In this document: positions 38,701-51,443 of the stretch, in pieces
Position numbering within the stretch: position 1 is the stretch's first letter
Layout of the letters: the number at the start of each line of letters is the position of its first letter
Assembly (NCBI GenBank): GCA_037952775.1
Contig: JBANAY010000003.1
Span: forward strand, 23,808,001-23,872,000
Direction of reading: 5' to 3'
Length of the DNA: 64,000 nucleotides
DNA from: Clonostachys chloroleuca
Taxonomy: Eukaryota > Ascomycota > Sordariomycetes > Hypocreales > Bionectriaceae
The notes under the pieces: model-generated
The model's input: only the letters and a program-made list of their open reading frames with translations
Database searches by the model: none
What the model was told of the DNA's origin: nothing
Translations under genes and position numbers: made by a program

Positions 38701-40230
38701 AATATTACGCTACTGCTATATATATCTAGGAAGCTTTAATAGTTAAGGTATAATTTTTTAATATAAATATTATATAATAAGTAGGAATATTTTAGCAGCG
38801 AATAAATATATATATCTACTTAACTATAAAATATATAAATATAAACAGAGAGTATAAGAATAATTAATAAGAAGGGGAGATATAGGAGTAAGAGTTACTA
38901 TTCCTAGTCTAGGAACTAGTTAAGAGGTATATATAAATAAAACTATATTTTATACCTATAGACAGGGGTATATTATAGAGGAAAAATTACTATTAGATAG
39001 CTATTTATATAAAATAAAACAGTTAGTTATACTATTAGAGGATAGGATCTGGGATAGTAGATAAGTTTTAGGAGAGCTAAGATTTAGAATAGCTTAGAAC
39101 TAAATCTAGTAGGTAGTAAGCTTTAGATAATATTTAGGACTTTATCTAATTAGATAAGTAGTAAAGAGCTCAGATAAATTAGGAAAGAAGCAGAATAATA
39201 AAAATAGATGGTAGTATAGGAAGGAGATATAAAGGGAAAGTAGTAAACTATCTAATATAGAGATACCTAATAACAGGCTGCGAAGTATAGCTTGCTAAAA
39301 GTAGTAGTCCTTCTATACAGAATTACTTTCTATTAGTAATTAGGAATAGTTTAATACTGTATAGGTATACTATCTTATTAAACCTATTAAGCTATATAGA
39401 TAGATTATACTTAAGCTTATACTTATACCTAAGCTAGAGGGTAAGCTACTTATATTTATCTACTTCTTCTAGTTTAATTATTTAATATATACTAAATATA
39501 TATAATAAGCTTATTATACCCTTAAGAAGCTATTTATATTAGCCTGGTTTATTAATATTACTATATATAATATATACTTTATAGATAGTACTATCTTACT
39601 TCTTCTACTTAATAGTACTAATTAGGGTATATCAGGCTCCCTTAATAATATCCTATAATATATTAGTCTTTATATATTACTAGTTTGTAATCTAAGTACT
39701 ACTATTACTTACTACCTTACTAGTTACTATAGCTCTATATAGCTTTATACTTAGTCTCTATAGCTAAGGTAGTATTAGATAGTATAGCTTACTATATATA
39801 ATATACTTATTATATTAATAACTATTATCCTCTATAAAAGAGCTATTATTAAACTTAATATTAAGCTTAGTAAGAAAACTACCTTAGTAGATAAGAATAG
39901 TATTAATACTATTAGTATAAAGCTAGAAAATTACTATAGTATAGTAGTTATATATATCCTCAGGATCTTATATCTTATATAGCTTCTTATATATACTCTT
40001 AGGGACTAAAAGTACTACTCTTTCTATAATATATAGGTAGAAGCTATAGTTATCTAATATATTACTAGTTATAGATATAGGAGGCTACTAGCTAGATATA
40101 TAATAGTTATCTAATATATTTATCTTACTATAGGTAATATCTTAATAAGATATAGGTATTACTAGTTCTTTAGTATCTATTATAATATAAGTACTAAGAC
40201 TGTTATAATAGTAAGTTATAGATATATAGT

Positions 40231-40413
40231 TAGGTATCTTAATAAGGCCTAATTAGTCTTAGATTTCCTATAGGGAGTAGGATAGTTAGTTAAGTATATA
40301 GAGATAATAAAAGGTTTAAGTTAAATCTAGCTATTAGGTAGAGAATAAATAGTTAAGGATTATTATATAATATATTATCTGTATTAAGGGATAAGGCCTT
40401 ATTAAGATATAAT
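40231..40413. repeat. Foldback repeat, copy 1 (long loop)
   Basis: The left arm taggtatcttaataaggcct (40231-40250) and the right arm aggccttattaagatata (40394-40411) are inverted, with a loop of about 143 bp. Confidence 0.55.
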
Positions 40414-41934
40414 TATAAGCTGCTCTATAGGTACTAGTTAAAGCTTATATATAAGGGAGCTAAATAGCTAGTAAGTAATAAATAATAATAGTAGTAATAT
40501 CTATTTATAGTAAATATTAATAGTAGTAAACTATAGAGTATTTATCTCTATAATTAGATCTCGGGTACTATTATAAGAAACTCTAAAATAATATTAATAG
40601 CTATAGTAATATATATAAAGCTTATCTGTTCTATTATAGTAAATATAATATATATATTTAAAATATTATACTTATTCTAGTTAAAATAGGCTATAGGTTT
40701 TTATTAAAGGTTTAATTTAACTATCTAGCTTATACTATCTGAAGGAAGATAACTATCTTAATCCCTATACTCTTATTCTAGTTAAAGGAAATATAGTAAA
40801 ACTTTTAGTTAATTCTAATTAAAATATTTAAAATCTATTCCCTCTGGGAAATTTCTAATATAGCTATATAAAAAAATTATCCTAGTTAATTAGCTTATTA
40901 TAATATTCTTACTATTAAAATCCTATTACTCTTTATTAGTAGGTTTCTGAATTTCTCCCTCTGGATCTACTTCCTTCTCTAAATCCTTATCTATTTTCTT
41001 ATTATCAGATAGATCTAAGTTTTCTTTATTTATAAACTCCTTAGAGAGTTCTTAGCTTTTATAGTACTCCTAACCCTTCTTATTATATTTATTTACTTCT
41101 ATTATAAACTTTTTATCTTTATTTCTCTTCTCCTTAAGATACTAGAAGAAGTTAGTTATAAAGTCTCTAGCTACTATATCCTTAGTATTAAACTTAGTAA
41201 TATATTTACCTATCTTAGTAATAGTTAGCTCCTTATCTTACTATATCTTAATAATAGCTAAGAAGAGCAGATTAGTTACTATATTCTAAAAGTTAAATTT
41301 AACTTCCTTATTAATATATTTTAGTACTATATAGGTAATAAGAGTATAAAATAATCCTATAATCTATATTAACTCTATATATAGGTTCTATATAGGTATA
41401 GATATATCCTTTAGAATAATCTATATATACTGATTAAAGAGTATATTCTATTAAGACTTAATAGCTTTATAGAGAATTAATTCTTTTAAATCCCTGCTAA
41501 TATAAGTAGGTAGGGTATATTCAGCTAAAACTTAATTAACCTAATAACCTAGATAATCTTATTCTTAATAGTTATAATATATATTCTTTATCTTAATAAT
41601 CTACTATCTTATAATATATAATTAGTTAATATAGACTAGCTGCTTCTTAATTTATAGTAGTAATAAATAACTACTGCTTAGATTAGCTAGGATACTATAA
41701 TAATAAGTATAGTAGAGATTTACTCTATATAGAAGTATCTATATATTAGTTATAAGAATTTTTAACTTATTTATCTTATTATTAAAGATATTAATTATCT
41801 CCTATTACCCTCTAGTATAATTAGTTAATCTGATTATCCCTATATTATATCTAGTTAGGGCTATAGCTGCTATAAAATACCTATAATATCCGAGTTAGTT
41901 TTAATATCTAGTATATAGTAGTTAAGGTTAGGTA

Positions 41935-41992
41935 GGTATCTTAATAAGGCCTTACTAGTTTATATAAGTAGATAAGGCCTTATTAAGATATC
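41935..41992. repeat. Foldback repeat, copy 2
   Basis: The arms are 41935-41954 and 41973-41992. They are 20 bp long with 19 of 20 pairs complementary; the one mismatch is C/T. The loop is 18 bp. Confidence 0.7.
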
Positions 41993-43609
41993 TATCTATC
42001 CTGATCCCTGATAAGTATATATAGAGTATAGGAATAATAGAAGGATATACTTATATTTAGAGCTATAGGGTATTAATATATATAAGAAGTTTAGTATTAG
42101 TAGTATATACTACTTTATTAACCTTACTAACTATAAAAGCTAGTATAGAATTAGTCCCTATAAGCTATAAGAGTATACTTATAGAATTAGTAGGGATAAT
42201 ACTTATTTTTAACTTATAGATTATTATAAAGAAATATATTAGGCTGATAAGTAGATCTAATCTAGCTAGCTATATAATATAGTTAATACTAAACTTAGTA
42301 TTATCTGTAAATACCTTAATAATCTTCTTAGCCTATAATAGTATTATCTTATTAGTATATACTATTAGGCTTAGAGTCTTTTTAAAACTCTTTAGCTATT
42401 TTTTACTAGGGAAAATTAATACTAGTATATTAGAGTTAAAAAAAATAGTATTTCTTATATTAGTTAAGACTAGTAATAGTTATTATATTACTCTAAAGCT
42501 CTAATTAGACTAGTTTTATTTCTTACCCTGCTCTCCAGGCCTTTAGATATACTAATCTATAGTAGTCTGAGTTTTTATATCCAGCTTGAGTTTAATAGCC
42601 TCCTTATAGGCCTTTTATATAATATTAAGCTAGATCTACTTAAACTCTAGCTCTATAATTATTATATAATAGGGTATAATACCTACTCCAGGGTAGTAGA
42701 TCTAATTACTATTCTCTATAAGAGCTATTACTATACTAGAGGTTCTATATATCTTAAATACCTCTATTATAATTCAGATAAAGTTTAATAAAAAGTTAAT
42801 AGATTAGTATATAGTTTCCCCTATTTTAATATATAGGAGTAGGTTAAGTAGCTAGACTAGCTATAAGCTCTTAGAGTATATATAAAGTAGTAGTAGTAGT
42901 ACTAGATTAGTATCTATAATCTCCTCTATAAAAATTCCCTTTATCTTAATACTATTAAACTTATTTATTATCTTATTAGAATTATACTAGGAATTAAATA
43001 TTCCTTCTACTTAGCTAAGGTCTAGATTATTATAATTAATACTCTATATACTGAGAATACCCTAGACTAGTTATAAAGAGGCTCTTAGATTATAAGAGAA
43101 TAAATAAAGAATAGTACTAGTTATCTAGATAATATACTTATAATTAATATATTTAAGGTAGAATATAGTATTACTATTAATATTATATACTATCTGAGCT
43201 TTATTAAATATAAGGAAATTCTACTTAGTATTCTCTACTTCTAGGATCTTATAGAAATATTAAACTAGGATTATATTAGCCTCTTTTAAGATATAGATCT
43301 TTCTATATTCAGTTAGATTAATATAGTTAGAGTTAATCTTTAGAAGACTCTTATATACTTACTATACTTATTATAACTATTTTATAGTATTATCTTATTC
43401 TTCCTTATCTTTAGCTATTATTACTTATACTAGGTAATCTCTAATTTATAAAGTATTTTAGAATTTAATATATAATTCTTAATATTTAAATATTTACTAA
43501 TAAAAAGTAGTATATATTATAATATAATTATTTTTACTATTTATAAAAAGCTTATTAGCTTTATTATCTACTAAATAGAGATAGAACTATAAAGGTATAG
43601 AGAGTATAG

Positions 43610-43670
43610 TAGGTATCTTAATAAAGCCTGATCTAGCTGGAGTTTAAATAAGGCTTTATTAAGATACCTA
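43610..43670. repeat. Foldback repeat, copy 3 (perfect arms)
   Basis: The arms 43610-43629 and 43651-43670 are perfectly complementary over 20 bp, with a 21-bp loop. Confidence 0.7.
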
Positions 43671-44155
43671 GAGTTTCTAATATAACTATAGCTAGTATAG
43701 AATAGTAGAATATAAACTTACTTCTTTATTATATAGATTAGCTGCTACTCTTTTAAAAAAGACTATCTATTTATTCTTATTAAATACTTATACTCCCTAT
43801 ATAGGGAAGTCTGCTTTTATTAAAAAGTATATATAGATAATCAGATTAAGATTAAACTTTTAAATATTATAGTAGAGTTCAGAATATATACTTATTAGTA
43901 TTTAAATAAGTAATAGCTTTAGTTATTTAAATCTAAGATTAGACTTTTATTATATTATTAGGAATAGTAGGTTTCTATCTATATCCTTCTAGTAGAGATT
44001 ATAGATATTCTTAATTAAGTTATAGATTTACCTCTAGCTGAGATTAGATAGTTTTTTATTAAAAGGTATAACTTTAGTAGGATCTTATTCCTTAAGTATA
44101 TTAAGCAGATAGATATACTCTTTATATATATTCTTATAAATACTTTAGTAATAAT

Positions 44156-44368
44156 TATCAGTGGTCACCTGACAGGTCATATGTGCCCGCAGGAGGGCTT
44201 GTTATTTAATACTGGTCCAGATTATAAGCTTCCTTTTCGAAGGTTAGGAATTAATAAATCTGTTAACGGCGACCCAAGTGCTCCTCTCAGGTAACCCTTA
44301 GTCGTATCTATAGCTATCTATCGGGCTTCACCTTAATACTCTCCTTATAATACTACCTAGTACTGATA
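44156..44368 (+). repeat. 5' LTR of gypsy element C
   Basis: 213 bp, starting TATCAGTGG (a mutated TGTCAGTGG) and ending ACTGATA. Confidence 0.92.
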
Positions 44369-44499
44369 TATTAATTCCTCTTCCTATTTAGGGTTAGAGA
44401 CTATTAAGGGAACATACTATAGATCCAACTGCTAATTATCCGTATACCCCTAGTAAGTTAACAGATAATCTGTATATATTAACTTTGCTGATAAAAGAA

Positions 44500-47400
44500 T
44501 AAGAAGAAGAGGCCTAACAGCTTATAAGAGAGCTTTAAGACTTATAAAATAGTATAGTACTTGATAAGCTCTGAGGTTATATCCAGCAAGTAAGAGAAGC
44601 GTAGCTACGAGCTGCTGCCGAACTCTAAGGGGTAACTGCTTACTAATAACAGGACCTTATCAAGCCTATTAACTAACCTATCCCGGTTAACTCGTTTACC
44701 TAACCTGGGTTAATAGCCAGGAATACTAGCTTGCAGGAGGAAAGCAATAGTATCTACCTACTCCTACAGGAGGTTTATAGCCTGAGGGAGAAGGTTTAAG
44801 GGATAGAGAAGGATACCCCTGGGAGGAGGTAATCCAGGACTATTTATAAGGATAATAATAAGCCTATAGAGAGGTACAAGTGAACTAAAGGAGACCTATA
44901 GGCTAAGGTCCAGATAATAGCCCCTATATACTATAGTAAGAGCTAGGCGGAGCTTCAGGCCTACCTAGTATATCTCTAAGTAGTCTTCCTCCAAGAGAAC
45001 TTTAATACTAATACTCGAAAGGTAGTATATACTAGTACTTACTTATAAGGTATAATAGAGGTATAATAGTAATACTATCTATAGAAGTACCCTATTACTA
45101 CTATTTCCTAGAAGATATATTAGAAGTAGCTAGAGGAGGGAATTAGTAATAGCCCTATATATATAATTAAAACTATATAGAAACTACTACGTATAAGGCT
45201 TATAGCAGGCTAGAAGTTCAGATTATATACTGACTACTATAAATCTGTGCTTAGCGAAATACCGGAGGAGCTCCCCGAGGTATTCTAAGTAGCCCTCTTC
45301 CTGGAGACCTTATCTATTAACTTCTGTAAGTAGGTACTAAGTAAAGGGGTACTCAGTGACTGGAAGGAGCTTCTTAACTAAGGAGTTATTATAGAAATAC
45401 TTATAGAGGCCTCTAAGACTAGTAATATAACCTAACCTCGCTCTTATCCAAGATATTATAATATAACTACTTTATAAGAGACCTGCCTGACTATAGATAT
45501 AAGAATACTATAGAGAAGGGGTTTAGATGGAGCTAACTATAGGTAGGAATACTGAAAATATAGTAAACCGGGCTATATAAGAGATTACTATAAGGCCCCT
45601 GATTATACAGAGTGCTAAAGTAACCAGTATATAATTAAGATATATACTAAGTGGGTTAGGGGCTCTGAGCTAGATACTGTTCTATATATCTATAAAATAT
45701 AATAGAATAGAGCGAGCTGTATTAACTCGAGGATAAGAAGAGTAGTACAGCTCAGGCGAGAGGGATACTGGGAAAAGGTAACTATACTGTTTAATCTATA
45801 AGCAGATATTAGTATCCTCTTAAGCCGGTTTATAAGGAAAGGGGCTAAGCTACTACCCGGGATAACCCTAGGGACTGTATTTAATAGATAATATATTAAG
45901 ACCTTAGGGATAAAGCCTTATTTAATAGAAATTATAGATAACTTAGGAGTTATAAAGTAGATACTCTTTAAGTTTATAGCAGTGGATATTAAGGAGGATA
46001 TAATTATTAGAAAACCCTGGTTTATTAATATTAATCCTTAAATATCCTAAGTATTTAATAAATAGTATTACCCTCTGGAGCGAGCCTCTATCGAGCTAGT
46101 TATTCAGTCTAAATAGCTTAGGTAGATAATTAAGAATATATATATTATAATAATCTTAGTAAATCCCCTAAGTAGTACTCCTATGCTTAATAGGTATAAG
46201 GAGAATATAAAGCAGTTGCTTAATAAATATACAGACTTTATAGATATCTTCTTAGAAAAGAAAGCAGCCTAATAACTACCCTTAGGAGGACAAATATATA
46301 TAATTAAACTAGAAAACAGCTAAGTACCGCTATAGGGGCCTATCTATCCTCTAGTAACCAGGGAGCTAGAGGTTCTTAAGTTATATATTAAAGAGGCCCT
46401 TAAGAACAGATAGATAAGGAGGTTAACTAGTCCAGCAGGCGCTTCTGTACTGTTTATACTTAAGAAAGGTTCTTCTAAGCTGTAACTCTGTATTAACTAT
46501 TATAGTTTAAATAAGATAATATATAAGAACTGTACCCTATTACCTCTAATCTATAAGATCCTTAACCAGCTGTATAGTACTAAGATCTTTATAAAACTAG
46601 ATATAAAAGATATATATTAAAGGCTATATATTAGCAAGGGAGATAAGTAGAAGATAGTATTCAGATATAGATATAGCTACTTTGAATACCTTGTTATACC
46701 CTTTGGCCTAACTAATATACCAGTAACCTTCTAAGAGTATATTAATAATATATTATAGTCCGAGATAGACTCTATCTATATTATCTACCTAGATAATATT
46801 CTGGTCTATAGTAGTAATATTACCTTATATATATAATATATAAAGACTATCCTGCAGAAGCTATAGGATATAGATCTGTATACTAATCTGTAAAAATATA
46901 AATTTACAGTTAATAAGGTATCCTTCCTTAGGTTTATTATAGGGCCTGAAGGAATATAAATAGAGGAGGAATATATCCAAACAGTATAAGACTAGCCGGA
47001 GCCTTATAGTATAAAGGATATGTAGACCTTCTTAGGCTTTATAGGATTTTATAGGTATTTTATAAAAAACTATAGTAAAATTATAATACTATTAACTAAC
47101 CTAATATAAGGCAAATATAAGGGATATCTATTACTTAATAATATTGAATAAGTAGTTTTCTAAGAGCTAAAGGATAGGTTTATAGACCAGCTAATTCTAA
47201 TATACTTTAACCCGGAGGTATATATAAGGGTCGAGACCGATATATCGGATTTCATAATAGGAGCAGTACTTATATAGCTTATACGAGGTAAATAGCACCT
47301 AGTTATATACCTCTTGAAGAAGCTAAACAGGCCCCAACTTAGATATCCTATCCCTAATATAGAGATACTTATAATAGTAGAGGCTTTCCGTATATAGAGG

Positions 47401-49374
47401 TACTACCTAGTATATACAGCTAACCTGGTTATAGTTATTACAGACTACTTAAATTATAGTTACCTAGCAGGTAAGAAGATACTGTTAGCTAAATAGATAA
47501 TAGTACTAGATAAGCTGGCCCTGTATAACTTTACAATTAAGTACAGACTAGGCAAATTGAACCCGGCAGACAGGCTTTTAAGGAGGCCTGACTTAGTAGA
47601 TCCCTAAGTAAAGGAGGAAGTATGAAGGAGTTATCTAGATACTTTCCTCTAGTACTTCTTATATAAGGAAAGAGCAGGTAATATACTTAAGGGAAACTCG
47701 TAGGTTAGAGTACCTAATAAGTTATTAGACCTCGACTAGTATACTTATAGGTTAACTGGGTTATACCTAGTTGCGAAAGTCCTACTTACTAGGAGGGAGG
47801 GAGTTACTAGTAAGGTATTTACCCACCTTTAGCTTATAACTTAGGGAACTATTAAGAATTAGCAGGGAGATTGCTAAAGTACAGCTATAATATTATAAGT
47901 AGAAGAAAGAACCCTAACTAAAGTACTCTTAGAAGTATAGTAAAGGGATACTTTTATAGTAAAAAAGAGAGTAGAGGCTGGGAATACCTCTGATACTACT
48001 AACGGGTATAAGTCTTATAAGTAGCTAGTTAATAATAAAAAGTTACTATACTACTGGGGGGAAGAAGTATTAAAAAATATATATTTATACCGCTGGGTAT
48101 AAGAACTGAACTCCTCTTACTATACTATAATATACCTACAGCAGGTTACTAGGGAGTAAACAGAATAATATAAAGGATAGCTAAATTTTACTTTTAGCCA
48201 GGTATAAAGAGGGATATTAAACGCTATATAAAATTATATTCGATTTACTAATATATTAATATAAGAAGGTATAAGCCCTATAGGTTCCTAGTACTACTCC
48301 TATAAGTAATACGCCTGTAGTTAGAAGTATTAATAGACTTTATTATAGACCTTCTATCTGTACTAGGGCTAGGAAGTAAACTATATAATATAATACTTAT
48401 TATTATAAACTAATTTATAAAGTACTTATTATTTATTATAACCTAAAAGGTACTCAGCAGTAAGGTATTAGTAAGAATCCTAGTTAATAAAGTTTTTATA
48501 CTATATAGAATCCCGGATGGAATAGTCTCAGATAGAGCAGTAGTCTTTACAGGAGACTACTAGTAATCTTTCTATTATCTACTTATATACTAAAGGCGCC
48601 TTAGTACTATATTCTACCCTTAAACAGATAGTTAAACCAAGAGAATAAACTAAGAATTATAATATTACTTAAGAGTATTTTATACTAAAGACTAAGGTAA
48701 CTGGGTATAAAAGCTTGGAATAGTATAGTTTGTGTATAATACCTCTCCCTACTGTAGTATAGGTAAGTCTCCTGCTTATTTATTATACAGATTCGAATTA
48801 AATTACCTAGGGGTAGTAATAATAGACTCAGGGGTTAATAAAAGCCCCTTAGGTATAGAAAGGGTATAAGAACTAAGAGCTGTGAGAGAAAATATAATCT
48901 AAGTGCTTACCTCTAGTATAAATAACTATAAGAGGTAGTATAATAAGAAAAGGTTATAATACTTATTCAAACCAGGCTAATTTATACTAATATTAACTAA
49001 ATATATAAATCTCAGGTAACCCAGCAGGAAGCTAGCGGAGAGATATATAGGATCCTATAAGATTATTAAGGCGATTAGAAATAATAATACAGTATTTAAA
49101 TTGAAACTACTATTATTAATTAAAGTATATAATATCTTCTATATAGAAAACTTGGAACTATATATAAGCAGGAGCAGAATACCTGAAGAGCTAGAGGATT
49201 ACCCTTGGGGTATAGAATAAACTTTTAAGATTAAGAGAATCCTGGGTTATAAGTATAGTAAACAGAAGAGGCTCTATTTAATTAAGTAGAAGGGCTATAA
49301 CTATTCAGAAAACTCTTATATTAGCCGAAGCGTGTTTATAGATAAAGAGATATAAGATACTTATAACCAGTGAG
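44500..49374 (+). pseudogene. gag-pol of gypsy element C (RIP-inactivated)
   Basis: Gag ends in a zinc knuckle of C-x2-C-x4-H-x4-C spacing at 45550-45591. All four ligands now read Tyr (TGC/TGT-to-TAC/TAT and CAT-to-TAT). Reverse transcriptase shows 'ILNQLYSTKIFIKLDIK', 'EYLVIPFGLTNIP' and the active-site box 'YLDNILVYSS' (46786-46815). It is followed by 'TFLGFIGFYRYFIKNYSKI'. RNase H and integrase follow; integrase has 'RIPDGIVSDRAVVFTGDY' (about 48505-48560). At 49272-49315 'YLIK*KGYNYSENSY' is a C-terminal chromodomain, which in this family directs insertion into heterochromatin. The final stop lies near 49372. It is inactive because of many TAA/TAG codons. Confidence 0.88.
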
Positions 49375-49639
49375 TCTCTGATAAGGGGAGAGTAAAAAAG
49401 GGGTTATAGAGTAAAAAAAGCATAAGTATTACAGGAGGAGAGAAGAGGAAGCAGGATATTATAGCTATATAATAATAAAACAGCAGAATAAAATTAAGAA
49501 AAAAGGCTAAAAGGCTACTAATATATAAGAGAGTAGCTACTGGCTAGCCGGGGAGCTACCCTATTAGGACCGGAATAAACCCTCGGTTAAATAAAAGAAA
49601 AATTAAAAAGGCAGCTGATAAGCGGTACTGACTACCTCC

Positions 49640-50640
49640 TGCGACCCAGCTGCTTCCTACCTACTTGTAGATATTACGGCTGGAGAGAGACTCCTTGGCG
49701 AGGAGTTCGAAGTCAGGTACTTTATCAGGTACTATCTGTAAAGGCAGATTGTCTACTATCTCTTTATCGCCAATAACAGCGCGCTAGCAGGAGGTTAGCA
49801 GGAGGGTAGTATGAGGGAAGCAGGAAGGATAAAACTTACGGTGGAGATAATCTGTGCTGTAGTAGTAGTACGGAGGGCAAGTATCTGGTCTAAGAGGACC
49901 TGGTCCTGCTAGCGCTGGTGAGTACTGCTCGCCTCCTGCGAGATAGCAGTAAACAGCTGCTGCTGCTGCTCGAGGGTAATACCTGACTTGACCTTTATCG
50001 CCTTAAGGTGACGACGAGCAGAGATTTGAGCGCTAGTAAAGGTACTCCCCTATAATAAATTAGCTGGAGCCAAGCAACTGGTAAGCAGGAGATATATGGT
50101 AATTTCTCCCCGCAGGAAGAAACAGTTTAGAAAAGCGGTATGATACTGCGTGGTGCCTGTGAGTATAATATACCCCTTGTTAATACCTGTACAGCGGATA
50201 TACTTATTGGAACCAGCTATAATATATTAGCTACTAGGTAGTAAGAGGGTAGCAGGAGGGAATAGGTAAAACTTATATAGTTCCTAGTAGCAGGTTAGGA
50301 GAGGACTACCCTTCCAGATAGCTTGGGCGTTATAATAATACCAGCAGTTATACTCATAACTAGGAATAACTCATCAGCGGTAACCTAGCAGCTTAGGACT
50401 AGCTAGGAATATTATACTTACGGAGTAAGAAAAAAGGGGGTACTATTGCCCTTAGGCTTACCGCCAGCGGCTTGGATCTCCTGCTCAGTAGTAGGGCGGG
50501 GGGTTGGCTCAGACCTATAGCTCGTTAGCAGGAGGTTTATAACAGGTAATAAGTTACAGGAAATGGAATACTTATATGATGATGTTGCTGCTGCTGCGGT
50601 CGTAGTTGTTGATGTTGTTACTGCTGAGGGAAGGCTATAT
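49640..50640 (-). pseudogene. Antisense accessory gene of element C, apparently with introns
   Basis: The minus strand carries protein-like exons separated by GTAAGT-type introns. One exon includes 'SEPTPRPTTEQEIQAAGGKP' (about 50515-50455) and ends at a donor near 50420. A later exon holds 'GSNKYIRCTGINKGY' (about 50215-50170). The best exon (about 50030-49845) reads 'SAQISARRHLKAIKVKSG', 'LEQQQQLFTAISQEASSTHQ', then 'QDQVLLDQILALRTTTTAQI', and ends at a donor gtaagt (49840-49835). A basic region followed by a Gln-rich, leucine-spaced helix suggests a coiled coil. One in-frame TAG falls at a Gln/Trp position. The sequence is almost free of RIP, unlike pol. It lies opposite to pol and before the 3' LTR. 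Exon limits are provisional. Confidence 0.5.
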
Positions 50641-51225
50641 ATATATTAGCCGCTGGGTTGTAATATAAACTAAGAAGAGGATATTTATATATAGGAAGAA
50701 GAAGATGATAATAATACAAGGAGTAAGAAATCACTTTGAAGCCGGGGAAATATATACCTTAAGTAGATCCCGAGCCTCTATTTAATATCCTTACAATAGC
50801 TTCACCTGGTATTCAGGAATAAGTGAACAATATACTAAAATACCTACAGACCATCTATATACTACGATAATAACCTCAGGGGTATTCAATATAGCAGCAC
50901 TATATAATATTGTATAAGCAGTTAATTCGCAAGAGAAAATGAATAGTTAGGAGGTGAGGTGGTTAATTGAAGGTATCTACAGTCATATTGTAGGTACGGC
51001 CGCCCTATTTAATACAATAAGGCCCTCAATCGTATAATATAAAAGCAGCCCGCAATAATAGGAACTAACTACACATACATACTAATTGCTTATCACAAGC
51101 GACCCAGCTGCGCGAACCTGCTAGTTAGAACGATAACAGTAAATTGACATAGGATAGGACCCCGAAGTAAGAGATTAGCCTGTAGGTCGCAAGGGTCAAG
51201 GATAACCCTCGAAGGGGAGGCATTC
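50641..51225. other. Element C region upstream of the antisense gene, up to the 3' LTR
   Basis: This stretch has near-normal composition and no frame I can support. It lies upstream of the minus-strand accessory gene and could hold its promoter. A TATA-like tataatataaaag sits at about 51037 on the plus strand. The polypurine tract ends the region. Confidence 0.4.
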
Positions 51226-51438
51226 TGTCAGTGGTTACCTGACAGGTTATATATACCCGCAGGAGGGCTTGTTATTTAATACTAGTCCAGATTACAAGCT
51301 TCCTTTTCGAAGGTTAGGAATTAATAAATCTGTCAACAGCGACCCAAGTGCTCCTCTCAGGTAACCCTTAGTCATATCTACAGCTATCCATCGGGCTTCA
51401 CCTTGACACTCTCCTTGTAACACCACCCAGCACTGACA
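51226..51438 (+). repeat. 3' LTR of gypsy element C
   Basis: 213 bp, starting TGTCAGTGG and ending CACTGACA, with intact TG...CA ends. It is the better preserved copy. Confidence 0.93.
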
Positions 51439-51443
51439 ATAAT

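Larger units (their letters stand above)
38701..44155 (-). repeat. RIP-mutated block with a charged-protein relic and foldback repeats
   Basis: This block continues after element C at 51444-51966. The clearest coding relic is on the minus strand from about 41490 to 40940. It reads hydrophobic 'IGLFYTLITYIVLKYI', then 'KFNTKDIVARDFITNFFQYL', a Lys-rich region, and an acidic end 'SDNKKIDKDLEKEVDPEGE'. No family was recognised. Four foldback repeats of one family lie in this host sequence. No LTR pair was found. Confidence 0.4.
44156..51438 (+). mobile_element. Ty3/gypsy (chromodomain-type) LTR retrotransposon C, youngest in the window
   Basis: The 213-bp LTRs at 44156-44368 and 51226-51438 are flanked by perfect target duplications ataat (44151-44155, 51439-51443). 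The LTR ends are TGTCAGTG...CACTGACA, with TA variants in the 5' copy. A polypurine tract gaaggggagg (about 51211-51220) sits just before the 3' LTR. All LTR differences I can see are C/T or G/A. RIP is milder than in A and B, and some internal parts (49.6-51.2 kb) are nearly clean. Element C sits inside the AT-rich block that ends at 51966. Confidence 0.93.
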
